The notes under the pieces: model-generated | Told to the model about the DNA's origin: nothing | Database searches by the model: none | What the model saw: the letters and a program-made list of their open reading frames with translations, nothing else | Translations under genes and position numbers: made by a program | Shown here: positions 46,567 to 57,739 of the stretch, piece by piece | How the letters are laid out: every line of letters starts with the position of its first letter | Numbering within the stretch: the stretch's first letter is position 1 | DNA from: Chelydra serpentina | Taxonomy: Eukaryota; Chordata; Testudines; Chelydridae | Assembly (NCBI GenBank): GCA_037349315.1 | Contig: JBAIAC010000030.1 | Coordinates: 11,491,501 to 11,555,500 of the forward strand | Direction of reading: 5' to 3' | DNA: 64,000 nucleotides

Positions 46567-47340
46567 CTTGTATATGTTATACTGACGCCACTATGCCTAA
46601 TGTATATTCAGTAGGGGTTTCTCCCCTCTTCCTCCTTTGTGTTTCCTCACCCTACTAATGTTGGGGTGCCCTTCTCCTATAGGTTAGGATATTAACGATC
46701 TCAACTTATTATCATATACGTCAGTTTGTTGCCATTGCACTCTTGTAGTCAGACATCTGCAGATGTTCCTATTCTAAAACATCCAAAAGTTGCAAGAATA
46801 CTTATTACCATCTTTAATACCATCTAAGAGACTAACAAACAGGGGATTTCTCCTTATAAAAACTTGCTCCAGCTAATAGGACAGGGAACAAGGAATGTTG
46901 TTAAAATGAAAGCCTTACTTAATACTTCACATTTTAAATGCTTTATTTTTCCCCCTTCTTTTCTGTATCTTTAGTAAAAGTTTTAAAGGATTTTTAATTG
47001 CGTTTGCCATAGTGTGAAACATGCTGAGGTCTCTGTATCGGACTTTGTTTTATACTTGTTTAATGTTGAACAGTGACTCGGTTATGTTAACATCATTAAC
47101 CCATCTAAATTAATATAACAGTTTCATTGGTTAATTATGTATTTTAATTCCAATTATTTTCTTTTTAACTTTTTTAAATGTACTTCCTTTTAATTGAGTG
47201 TTCCCTTGTTCCAGTATTTATATGAGAGAATAAAAATAGGAGTGCGTGACTTCCTTTCTCATTATATTATATGCTCCTATTATTCCTTCTATTTACTCAT
47301 CTCTTTAAACAGTACTAACTCTTTAATCTCTCTTCATGTG
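46567..47340. other. Gene-free AT-rich stretch between the duplicated copies
   Basis: AT-rich sequence with poly-pyrimidine runs and no recognised feature. Confidence 0.4.
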
Positions 47341-47344
47341 GATC

Positions 47345-47525
47345 TCCTTTTGTGCCTGCCGCTTCCCGCAGTTCCCATTAGCTGGGAATGGCGAACCGCG
47401 GCCACTGGGAGCTGCGGTGGGCCGTGCCTGCGGACAGTCAACGTCAGCAAAATGTCTAGCGGCCCGCAATCACGTTACTCTGATGGGCCACCTGTGGCCT
47501 GCGGGCTGCAGGTTGCCCACCACTG
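47345..47525. mobile_element. Right part of a hAT element
   Basis: The GC-rich stretch ends GCAGGTTGCCCACCACTGG, like the right end of the 48542 element (AGTTTGCCCACCCCTG). The left end is not identified. Confidence 0.5.
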
Positions 47526-47608
47526 GTCTAGATAATACTTGATAATGGATGCATGGGACTGGACTAGATGATCTCTTGAAGTCCTTTCCAGTTCTACGAT
47601 TCTATGAC
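47526..47608 (+). mobile_element. CR1 tail fragment
   Basis: GGGACTGGACTAGATGATCT, then TCCTTTCCAGTTCTACGATT and CTATGA: only the last 80 bp of a CR1 element. Confidence 0.78.
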
Positions 47609-47820
47609 TGCCTTCAATCTCTCTGTAAAGCACCGATTTCCTCTAAATTATCTCGAGGTTGGGAATGGTAGATCCAATTCAGTTGGATTTAATGGCCAGT
47701 TTCGAGTCAATAGTGCTACTGAATTCTATGAAATATTTGATAGGCAGATGTCAGAATTTCTACAAGGTAGGAAAAAAGGCCCATTTTTGACTTCTTCAAA
47801 ATTCTGAAGCAAAAGAAATC

Positions 47821-48217
47821 TGTATTGTATTGTAGAGCTTGGAACAATTTTATGAGGTTGGGTCATTTCATGACATTTTTGCAAAATACATCAAGTCATG
47901 CTGTAACTGCATGGTTTGGTTCCATTTTTGTTTCAATGTGAAAACAAATACTAAAACAGAAAAAGGTCTCTCTTTGTTCAAATACAATGAAAAATACTGT
48001 CTTTAAACCTTTGCCCCTCCTAATGTACTTTGCAAGCATAGGAGCTTTAATATGCCAACTCATGCTGGGAGTGGCTGCTGCACCATCTCTTCTTAATCCC
48101 CATTTCCTGGGCAACTAAACATGCCGGGGATTTCTGGAATTTCCCATGGTTGTCCTGGGAACATCTACTTCTACACCAGTATTCTGAAGAGCGTCTACTG
48201 AAAATAAAATCCTGCAA
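47821..48217 (+). repeat. 397-bp direct duplication, copy 2
   Basis: It pairs with 46171-46566, starting 1650 bp downstream, and differs by one base. The flanking sequence is unrelated on both sides. Near-identity implies a very recent duplication or an assembly artefact. Confidence 0.95.
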
Positions 48218-48541
48218 AGTTGGACTAGAATTATCTGAGATGTGCCCTTTCTTCCTGAAGCACATGTTTAAAGCTACTTTACCTTCAAAAGCCTGTTAAG
48301 AATTGGCAGCACAGTGTATCAAGATACGCAACCAGGTATGTACATGGAAATAAAACCTGGTCATTGCTGGGAATGATGACGTATCAGGTCAGCCTAATGT
48401 AATGCAGGGCACTTGATTTTTCTCATTTTCCTCCAGAGCAAATTTGTTGTTGCAACCTTGTGCTTGCTGTGGTCGGCTCCATCTCTGCTGGATTTGGTGG
48501 ACAACCCATAGTACCTGTCCCAAAGAGTTGACGGTCTAAAT

Positions 48542-49055
48542 CGGGGTGGGCAAACTTTTTGGCACATCTGGGTGGGGAAACTGCATGCAGGGCCATGAAT
48601 GTAGGGCTGGGGCAGGGGGTTGGGGTGCGGGATGTGGGAGGGGGTGCAGTGTGCAGGAAGGGGCTCAGGGCAAGGGGTTGGGGCTGAGGAGGGGTGCAGG
48701 GCTTTTGCCTGCCTGTCCTGGCCCCGCGCCGGGAAGTGACCGGCACCATGGCCCCTGGAGGCGGGGGGCAGATGGCTGAGCGCGCTGCCCTCGCCTGTGG
48801 GTATCTCCCCTGAAGCTCCCATTGGCCACAGTTCCCTGTTCCCGGTCAATGGGAGCTTCGGGGGAGGTACCCACAGGCAAGAGCAGTGCACGGAGCCCTC
48901 TGCCCCACTCCCCCAGGGGCCACAGGGACATGATGCCGGCCGCTTCCCGGAGCAGCACGGGGCCCGTGGCGCCACGGGGGTGGCAATCCCGCAGGCCGGA
49001 CCCAAAGCCGTGAGGGGCCAGATCCGGCACACGGGCCATAGTTTGCCCACCCCTG
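48542..49055. mobile_element. Non-autonomous hAT element, perfect GTCTAAAT duplication
   Basis: The ends CGGGGTGGGCAAACTTTTTG and ATAGTTTGCCCACCCCTG are inverted, with perfect 8-bp GTCTAAAT flanks (48534-48541 and 49056-49063). The GC-rich core, including an inverted pair around GAAGCTCCCATTG, produces the false 256-residue minus frame, the longest in the window. Confidence 0.9.
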
Positions 49056-49087
49056 GTCTAAATAGACAACACAGACAAAAAGGAGGA

Positions 49088-49150
49088 AAAGGAAGAATTA
49101 TCTCCATTTTACAGATGGGGAACTGAGGCATAGAGAAGATATGCATCTTC
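49088..49150 (+). repeat. MIR SINE fragment
   Basis: ATCTCCATTTTACAGATGGG followed by GAACTGAGGCATAGAGAAGA is the MIR core. The 3' half is lost. Confidence 0.75.
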
Positions 49151-50640
49151 CCCAAGTAGATCAAAAGTAGATTTATTACAATCCTTATTGCAATTTGAGA
49201 TTATAATGGTGTAACAATTATTTGGGTGGAAGTGCTGATCTTTCCTGCTAGTACCTGTAAACTTATCACAGGTACTTTTAATAAAGCATTGACAGTTACC
49301 AGCTATTGCTGTATCACAGTCTTCTCTTTCCACCTCCCTCTTTTGAAATTTTAAAATTGTAAGTTGGTTTCAGATGTGTGTGGTGCTGTCATTTTAAATT
49401 TTTGGAACTAGTCTGAGGCTATAGAGGCCTGATCTAATCACAGGAAGATTTGCCTTGGAAAAAAATAATCAGTCAAGATGTTCATACCTTGTAAATGGCA
49501 AAATAAAGTAAGCCTACATTTTATAATTAACTAAATCTAATTTCACGGTGTGCTACGTGATGCATTTTGCTGCCATGTTGAAAAAGACAATGACTCTTTG
49601 AACAGCTGTGCTCTGTTTAAGTATGTTTTTTGAGGGCATATTCCTCTACTGTGCAATTTGCATTCTCTTTGTCACCCCATAAAAAGCTGACTTTAGAGGC
49701 AGCTTTTGTCATTGGATTCAACTTCAGTTATTACTATTGATTTTTCTTTATTGTTGTATTGGCTTTTTGGAAATACAATAGAAAAATATCTTATTAAAAT
49801 TAAAAACAAAACAAAAACCTTTGTCCAAAGTTCTTCCTTGGTGCAAAGAATAAGCTGAGAATACTCTCAAAAATTACTAACAAAATTATTACAGAATATT
49901 CAGCTTTCAGTGTGTGCGTGGGTTATTATTATTATATGCATGATGTTTCTTCTGTTATTGTGGGAGGTTAAAAAACATTAGATCCTTGAAATTTATATGT
50001 TTCTTTTAGTTCCATGGAAGAAGTGAACAGCAATAGTAAATAAATAATCCAGAATATTAAATGACTACCAAAAACATAATATTTTAGAGCCACTTATCCA
50101 ACTGCCTTCAATTTGTAGGTCTCTCCAGAAGGACAATGTAAAAAGAAAGAATTCACTTTGCAGATAATGATGCATAAAAATGCGCCACTTTGATAGCAAG
50201 AACCATGACATCAGGATTCTCCATTAACAGGAAATAAAATGTTTAATTGCATGCCACAACACATTTTCTTCTTTCCAAGAAAAGGGGAAATAATAGATGG
50301 TCCATAAATAAGAGACTCTCCCATCTAAATACTGGTGCCTGAGTAAACAATAGAATAAAAACAGCCTTAAATAAATAAACTAACCAACTAACTAAATGAC
50401 ATCCTAGGTTAAGTCAATGTACAGTATACTATTTTTCTTCCTTAGTTTTCCTCTTCTGATCCTCTTCATCCGTTTTCCCACTGTGCAGTATTCAGATGCT
50501 TTTATGCAGGTTTGACATCCCAGAATATAACAATATGACTCTTAAAAGTTAGCTGGAGTTTTGCAAAAAATACAACTTCAGCATCAGATCATTCAAAAAC
50601 TGATGTTTTACCAGAGTAATTTTCCTTTCTTCAACATATA
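49151..50640. other. Gene-free AT-rich stretch
   Basis: No coding frame over 74 residues and no recognised repeat. Confidence 0.45.
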
Positions 50641-50645
50641 GCCCA

Positions 50646-50938
50646 GGGCTACACTGGGGGGAGGGGTGTCGATCTACGATACGCAGCTTCAGCTATGTGA
50701 ATAACATAGCTGAAGTCGGCGTATTGTAATCAACTTACCTGGCCGTGAGGACGGCAGCGAGTCGATCGCTGCCGTTCCCACGTCGACTCCGCTTCCGCCT
50801 TTCGATGAGGTGGATTTCCGGAGCCGACGGGGAGCACTTTCGGGGATCGATTAATCGCATCTAAACGAGATGTGAAAAATCGATCCCCGATAGATCGATT
50901 GCTACCCGCCGATCCGGCGGGTAGTGAAGACAAGCCCT
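50646..50938. mobile_element. Palindrome-rich MITE
   Basis: Termini GGGCTACACT and AGTGAAGACAAGCCC are imperfect inverted copies. Two internal hairpins are perfect: CTTCAGCTATGT against ACATAGCTGAAG (about 50689-50717) and CTACCCGCC against GGCGGGTAG (about 50901-50925). CpG-rich. A Harbinger-like origin is suggested by resemblance to 52200. Confidence 0.7.
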
Positions 50939-51422
50939 TATTAGTCAGAGACCTAAAACCTTGAGAAATAAACAAATATATATATTTCCCCATGCATGCA
51001 CCCATACTGCCTGTAAAAAACTGTCCTTTCCTGTTATCAGTTAATAACCCAATCATGTGCCAGCATTCTCCCCTATTCCAGTAGAGGGATTCCCTTGTTG
51101 GGATTCTATAACAATGTACAATGTAAATGTGATTTTACTACACACATACACACACACCGCTTCAGCATTTGAGATAAGAAAGTCCTCATGAAATGCATTA
51201 GGTTTGTTCCTTCACCAGATAACTCCCAAGAATCTCTACATTATTTGCTCCCAAATGATTTCTGCACAAAGGAAAATGCATATTCCATTTTGACATTGTT
51301 TCATTTTGATCTTCTGCTTCATTCTCTACCTAGTGTTGGGGTGAGAGTTTCCACCTTTGAGCCTACAGATGGAAACTGTATTTCATATTATTTATCTGAT
51401 AGTGGAGCAGGGAGGCAATAAT

Positions 51423-51698
51423 TACTCTTGGTAGAATTCTACACCACTGCGCATGCGCAGAATTTATATCCCCCGCAGATTTCTTTGCTTCCCCATCAGA
51501 AAGTCATTTTTATGCGGGGAAGCAAAGATCTCCCATCTCTGTGCAGCCAGTAGCCTGTGCTCTCCACTGCTATGCTGGAGCCTCCACATTTATTTGACAA
51601 ATAAAATTTGCAGAATTTTAAAATATTGTGCGCAGAATTTTTATATTTTTGGTGCATAATTTTAATTTCTTTTTGCACAGAATGCCCTCAGGAGTAAA
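51423..51698. mobile_element. hAT-type MITE with an NRF1-like palindrome
   Basis: Left end TACTCTTGGTAGAATTCTAC and right inverted end GAATGCCCTCAGGAGTA belong to the family seen at 43285. The flanks share AATAAT. TGCGCATGCGCA at about 51449-51460 is the exact palindrome recognised by the factor NRF1, but no gene start lies nearby. Confidence 0.75.
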
Positions 51699-51704
51699 TA
51701 ATAC

Positions 51705-52196
51705 CCCCTTCACAATTTTGTCCCAGGACTTTGGAATTGAGAGAAAACAATGAGGTTGCAAAGGGAGTGAGGTTAGATTGTGAGGGTGATGCTCCTGGCT
51801 TGGAAGAGGCAATTTGGAGCCAGAGTTGCTTTTTGCCATTTTGAGCCAAAATCAATGCAAACCACAGCTGTAGGACATCAGAGCTTTCTCCCTCTCAGCA
51901 TCCCCCTTGTGGGAGCTTGGCTCTTCCCTCCTCCATTAGTAGTAACATTGGCTATTTCTGTGATTACCTTTACCACCTTTCCCCTCCCATGTAAATCATT
52001 AACTTCCTCTACTTGGAGGTTCCTCCACCCAATCCCCAGCCTGCATGAGGAAAACATGATTACAGCTCCTCAGCACGGGACCTTTTTCAGTTTGCCAGGA
52101 CTCTGACCCCTCCTGGCCTGATTTAATATCCCTAAATCTCTCAATGTCACACGTTGCCTAGGGCTCCATAAACAATACACACCCTCTTGTCTTTGC
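51705..52196. other. Gene-free stretch
   Basis: No exon or repeat recognised. The 108-residue frame at 51780-52106 lacks motifs. Confidence 0.4.
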
Positions 52197-52199
52197 TAA

Positions 52200-52495
52200 G
52201 GACAGGTCTACACTACCGCTTACGTCGATTTAATTTACGTCACTCAGGGGTGTGAAAAAGACACCCCCCCGAGCGACACAAGTTACAGCGACCTAAGCGC
52301 TGTCCACACTGGCGCTGTGTCAGCAAGAGACGCTCTCCTGCCAACAGCACTTCCGCCACTCACGGAGGTGGAGTAATTATGCTGACAGGACAGCGCTCTC
52401 CCATCGGCACAGAGCGTCTTCACCAGACGTGCTACAGCGACACAGCTGCATCAGTACAGCTGTACTGACATAGTACTTCTAATGTAGGCCTGCCC
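52200..52495. mobile_element. Harbinger-like MITE with TAA duplication
   Basis: Ends GGACAGGTCTACACTA and the inverted AATGTAGGCCTGCCC lie between two copies of TAA (52197-52199 and 52496-52498), the 3-bp target of PIF/Harbinger transposons. Internal GCGCTGTCC/GGACAGCGC arms pair. Confidence 0.82.
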
Positions 52496-52498
52496 TAA

Positions 52499-55100
52499 GT
52501 TGCTTCCTTTGTGCCCCCCTAACGTTGGGAGAAGTTGGGGGGTTGCTTCATCCCTACGGGATAGGGGCTTGGAGGGCTGGGCAGCCTCGTGGTTAGCGCA
52601 CCCAGCTTCCAGCCCTTTAACTCTCTGTCAGGGCAGTAGAAGTACCTGTTCCGACCTTAGTCCAGGAATCTTCAGCTTTCCACTCACATTTGGGCCTCAG
52701 GCCATAAGGGGGAGTGCTAGGGAGACACAAGGAGACCCTTCCTCTCCACAGAGTCCCAGTCCAGGGCCCAGTGGAAAGCAACACTAGCAGGTGCTCCTAG
52801 AAGCAAGTCTAAATTTGCTTCCCTGAGCTACTTCCTACCTACAGGTCCCTTCCATTTGGGGCATGGCTCCTATAGGTCAATAAAAAAGGAATCCAAAGGA
52901 GCTGGGCCTGTTGGGTCTAAAAGGGGTGGTAGCTAGAGAAGACATGCCTATGGGCCGTACTCACTCTGTGGTCCCCTCTCAGCCTCCTGTATGGCTTCCT
53001 GGAGAAGGATTGCCCTCTCCTGCAACCCATCCATCATCCCTGACCTGGTTTGACCCAGAGTGGCCATTCTTATGTTCCTTGCGTTGGAGCATGCTTGGCA
53101 GGCCTGGAGGAGCAGGGCTATCTGGGTCCAGTTTTGCCTTTTAACACCTTGGGGCCCAGAGTGGGGTTTGTATACCCCATCACAGGCTGCTCTAAACAAT
53201 GCTGACTGCAAGCGGTTGTTTCCAGGATCAGTGGGGTTTGTGAGGGCGGGAGTAGTTGGAAAGTCCCAGACGGCTGTTTAAACCAGATTTCTGGGATGGA
53301 ACAGAACCATGGATCTGGTCTTTTATCTTTAGAATATCAGATTTCTCAAAACTCCTGCTAAAGGATGATGATGATCTTCTCTCCAAAACAACACACACCT
53401 ACATTGCTGCACTGCAGGAAATCCACCTCCCTCATTCCAGCGAGTGCAAGAATGAATGGGGTAAGAGAATCAGTCATCTGACAACACAGGAAGCAGAGGC
53501 ATTGTGTAGCAATCTAGTGTTTACATTCATGCAAGTCACCCTCTGTTAGCTGTTTTACACTAGGACAGTGCAGGGTCTGGTCTGAAGGCTGCTCCTGGTC
53601 CTAGTTAAAATGTTTGTTTCCTACTGACCACTGGTTCTTATTAGGAGCAGCTCATGCCCATCCCTTTATATATCTTATATCTACAACAGTCTCGGTGAGG
53701 ATTTAAACCTGCCTCGATCTCCAAGACAATGTCTCTATATATGCTCCTTTCAGTTGTGTTGCTCCCATCACATAAACGTCTTTAAGCCTAAACCAGGTTT
53801 ACAAGCTCAGCATTACCAGGAAGTTGAGACATCCAGGATAAAAGGACTTCACCTTTCCCCACCATCACTCTTCACCAGAAGGATTGACTCCCCTCTCCAC
53901 ATTCTTCCTTCCTGGTCACTTGCATCCCCAGCTATGAAATTCTTTCCATTGCTCTCATCTTTATTTGCTCACCATAACACCATTCTCATGGATCCCCCAA
54001 TCCCACATATCCCCAAGAAACGTTAATTCATGCTATCGCCTATCCCTTTTGGTCTTTGAACTATTTACTCAGCAGATGGTGTGTATTAACTGGGAGTTAA
54101 TAAATATTTACCTAACTGCTGCTGGGTAAAACCCTTAAAGGATAAATGAGGGCAAACCCATTGCTTTTGCCTCCAGTCAATACAAGACTTCAGGGCTACT
54201 TCTGCAAAATCCAGCCCCTTCCTCTAAAGTAATCTTCCTGATCCATAAAAGCAGGTCGAGACTAATTGAAATCTAGATCCTGTTGTCCAAGCTCCTTCCT
54301 AACACAGACTTCACAAAAATCCTGCAGTTTGGGTTACAGAACAAAGTCATTAGTTTACTGACCCATCCCAGTTTTCCTAGGCTGTATTTATTAAATATAC
54401 ACCACTTTGGGCTCTCCTCTGACACGCCAACAGTAAAATTCCATTTCAAAGCTGAAAATGCATGTGATCACGTCAAATAGGCTTTTCCATCTATGGCCCT
54501 TCCAGAAATTTAGATCTGGTGAAAACAATCCCTCAGTTGAATTCATTTGACCAAATCTGCTCTCGGTTATAGCGGAGCCCTGAAACCCTCCTCTTGTTTC
54601 TTATTTTGGTGAAGATGCTGTTTCAGTTAATTAGTGACTATACCTCTGTAGCATGCTCTGTGGTGAGAGAGACTACACACACTGTGCAGGTAGCAAACAA
54701 CATTTTGAAGAGTATCCAGTGATTTGGGGTTCTTAATTTAAGACGTCTTAAAGGGGCCTGATTTCAGAGGGCATGCACCCAGCACTGTCTGAAATCAGGA
54801 TCATTTAAGGCATCTCAAATTGAGTACTGTAAATAAAAGCACCCAAAATAACCGGTCACTTTCAAAAATGTTGACAGGTGACCTCATTTTAAAAAATCTG
54901 GCACAAAACCCTTCCTCCTTCAATGTCTTACCTAACGTTACCAGAATCTAATCCCCTCCTTACCAGACACCAACACCAACCTGGCAAGATGTGAGGCCTG
55001 TAAATGGTGCTTCATTTCTATTTTCAAATCAATGCCCAGTTACTGGACTATAGACCATTCATTACTAACAGGCCCTATTCTATCCCCAGTGAAGTTTTGC
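52499..55100. other. Gene-free intergenic stretch
   Basis: No exon is recognised. At about 53046-53095 a short inverted match to the CR1 3'-UTR segment at 60132-60170 is visible (CCCAGAGTGGCCATTCTTATG). The frames of 77-97 residues at 52500-53549 lack motifs. Confidence 0.4.
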
Positions 55101-55107
55101 CATTGAT

Positions 55108-55863
55108 TTTAGAGCCCTACCAAATTCACGGCCATGAAAAACACATCACGGACCGTGAAATCTGGTCTCCTTCTGTGAAATCTGGTCTTTTGTGTGGTTT
55201 TACCCAATACTATACAGATTTCACATGGGAGCATTTCTCAAATTGGGGGTCTTGACACAAAAGGGAGTTGCAGGGGGGGTCATAAGGTTATTTTAGGGGG
55301 GTTGCAATATTGCCATCCTTACTTCTGCGCTGCTTTCAGAGCTAGGCAGCCGCAGAGCGGCAGCTGTTGGCCGGGAGCCCAGCTCTGCAGGCAGTGCCCC
55401 GCCAGCAGCAGCGCAAAAGTAAGAGTGGCAATACCATACCATGCCACCCTTACTTCTGCGCTGCTGCCATCAGAGTTGGGTGGCCAGAGCGTGGCGGCTG
55501 CTGACTGAGGGCCCAGCTCTGTAGGCAGCAGCGCAGAAGTAAGGGTGGCAATACCATACCATGCCCTCCTTACTTCTGTGCTGCTGCTGGCGGCGGCTCT
55601 GGCTTCAGAGGTGGGCTCCTGGCCAGCAGCTGCTGCTCTCCAGCTGCCCAGCTCTGAAGGTAGCGCCGCGGCCAGCAGCAGCGCAGAAGTAAGGGTAGCT
55701 GTACTGCGACACCCCCCCCCCCCAACTCCTTTTTGTGTCAGGACCCCTACAATTACCACACTGACATTTCAGATTTAAATAGCCAAAATCATGAAATTTA
55801 TGATTTTGAAAATACTATGACTGTGAATTTGACCAAAATTGACTGTGAATTTGGCAGGGCCCT
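55108..55863. mobile_element. Nested hAT elements with a three-unit tandem core
   Basis: The outer element has AGAGCCCTACCAAATTCAC at the left and GTGAATTTGGCAGGGCCCTA at the right. Inside lies another element from about 55228 (TTCTCAAATTGGGGGTC) to 55750. Its core repeats TTACTTCTGCGCTGCTG and the inverse CAGCAGCGCAGAAGTAAG three times (near 55320-55440, 55440-55560 and 55560-55700). The 104- and 146-residue frames here are chance. Confidence 0.8.
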
Positions 55864-56593
55864 AACTTTAGTGGAAGCAGTATCAGGTCCTAAATATGGA
55901 AATGGTCATTGAATAGAAGTGGCAGCGGCTTGCTCCCAACTCCCACAAGGCATTTTGTGACTAAGTAAATAACATCAGTTTGCACAGCACTTTACAGAAA
56001 TAAAGTCACAGTGCCTACCCAGAGAAGTAAAAGGCCTGACCCTGCTTTTAATTAGGTCAATGGTGAAATGTTAAGTGTAAATTAGATAAGCAGGAGATGG
56101 TAAGAAAAGACAAGACGGGAAAGGGTGGAACAAGGATACTCTCGTATGATCATCACAAAAATTCACACTCCCCCACACTAAATACATAATTAGGCACTTT
56201 ATGGGTGGGTCCACACCCAAGGAGAGGATAGTCTGAGGAAAGAGAGCAGAAACCAGTGTTCCACAGAGGGAGTGATCTGAACAGAGATTACAAAGGAACC
56301 GCATATGCTGGATTTAGAGTGGTAAGTGACTAAAAATAAGAAGGGTAGTGTGCTGTGTTTGACTGTCTCCATGTAGGGGCCAGGGGACAGTGAAATCCAT
56401 TACTGCTAACCAAGGGATGTATTTGAGACGGGGACAGTAGAGTGACTCAGCCAACATGTGAGAAGCAAACAAACAAGTTCTGAGGGCTACCCGTGGAACC
56501 TCTGAAAGGAAGAGGTTACAGTGTTTAAACACTGACATATCCCAACAAGTGATGAGACTCCTTTGGAGAGAGAATGTAATGTAACTGGGATTC

Positions 56594-56608
56594 GGGGGGG
56601 GGGGGGGG
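56594..56608 (+). repeat. Run of 15 G
   Basis: Uninterrupted G tract; a likely sequencing trouble spot. The surrounding 55870-56840 region shows no gene. Confidence 0.9.
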
Positions 56609-56849
56609 TGTCCCAATTTGAAAGAAGACCAGAAAAGCTATATCTGCATGAAGCGTAATCTGGATCCTTTCCAGAGTCAAATATATAGGGGCACAAGTAG
56701 AACTGGTTGGGAATTTTTTGATGAAACAGGTTTTCAATCAGAAAACAATCGATTTGTCAAAACCAAAGCTTTTCACAGTCAACAAAACTTTCATCAGAAA
56801 GGTTTCTCAGGTCTAGGATTAAAGTGTGCCTCTGTCCATCTGACTCCTG

Positions 56850-57100
56850 GTTACCACATCACCTGGCACATGTGAGACAGGTTCAAATCCCTGCTCTAGG
56901 GCAAGGACTTGAACCTTAGTTTCCCACATCAGTGACTAAACCACTGTGCTATAGTCAGACTTGCTCGTACTCTATCCCAATGACTAATTACTTATTTATA
57001 CAAAGTGGAATAGCCCCAACAGGAGATACTGAGAAAGATCCACTGCCACCAGCCTTGTCATTGGAGCACTTACCTGGGATGTGGGAGAGCCTTGTTTAAG
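56850..57100. repeat. Old foldback repeat
   Basis: ACAGGTTCAAATCCCTGCTC and the nearby CAAGGACTTGAACCTTAG are inverted, as are CACATGTGAGA and TTTCCCACATCAG. A second, similar arm lies at about 57060-57115. It resembles an ancient amniote hairpin element. The tRNA-like GGTTCAAATCC is part of that structure, not a tRNA. Confidence 0.5.
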
Positions 57101-57549
57101 TCCTGGCGTTGTCTGATTTGGAGCATCATGCTATTAGCTATTCTGGGGTGGGTCTGTGTCTGTCTCTCTCTGTGAAAAATGTCAGAAGGTCTTAGTTTCA
57201 TCCCAATGCAAAACAGGAACATATTTGAAATCTCCAAAAATGTTGCTGGATGGGAGAACCATTTCATGCTCAGCTCTAGCGAGGAGTAATATTTGAAGTC
57301 ACTGAGGAAGCAAAATTAGATAAAGCCCGAAGTAAAGTACTGCCAGAGGCACCACAGGGTTAAAGAATGGATGGGATTGTTATAGAGATATGGAAGAATG
57401 TGGAAACTAGAAAAAATTCTATTACGCAATTAACTGTGGAGACATTCAGGCTTGTTGCCAGCAAAAGGTATTCTGCATTTGAGGATGGCTAGTTGACAAG
57501 CAGACTGAGAATAGGCCAGAGATTAACAGTAGCCAAACTACTGACCTAG

Positions 57550-57592
57550 AAGAAAACAGAGAAAGAAAGAGAGAAAGAGAGAAAGAAAGAAA
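57550..57592 (+). repeat. GA-rich microsatellite
   Basis: Alternating GAAA and GAGA units on a pure purine strand, about 43 bp. Confidence 0.85.
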
Positions 57593-57644
57593 TCTTAGTC
57601 AATGACTATAAACTAGTGGAAGAATCCACAGGTAGCACAGACAT

Positions 57645-57735
57645 CTCCCAAACTCTTCTTTGGCCTGTGCTATGCGGAGGTCAAGAATAGATCATCATAA
57701 TGGTCCTTTCGGCCTTAAAAATCCATGAATCCCAG
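57645..57735 (+). mobile_element. CR1 tail fragment
   Basis: TAGATCATCATAATGGTCCT, then TTCGGCCTTAAAAATCCATG, then AATCC resemble the tail of the 38935-39385 CR1 subfamily. Confidence 0.7.
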
Positions 57736-57739
57736 TGCA

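Noticed and set aside
46246..48114. Identical 72-residue minus frames at 46246-46464 and 47896-48114 as a gene pair
   Set aside because: They are identical because the DNA is duplicated. There is no motif, no splice context and no sign of selection on codons.
48394..49164. 256-residue minus-strand open frame, the longest in the window
   Set aside because: It runs across the boundaries of a hAT element with perfect target duplications, is proline/cysteine-rich from GC-rich DNA and has no domain.
55319..55759. 146-residue frame with repeated ATLTSALL motifs
   Set aside because: The repeat comes from a DNA tandem repeat with inverted units inside nested transposons, not from a protein repeat.
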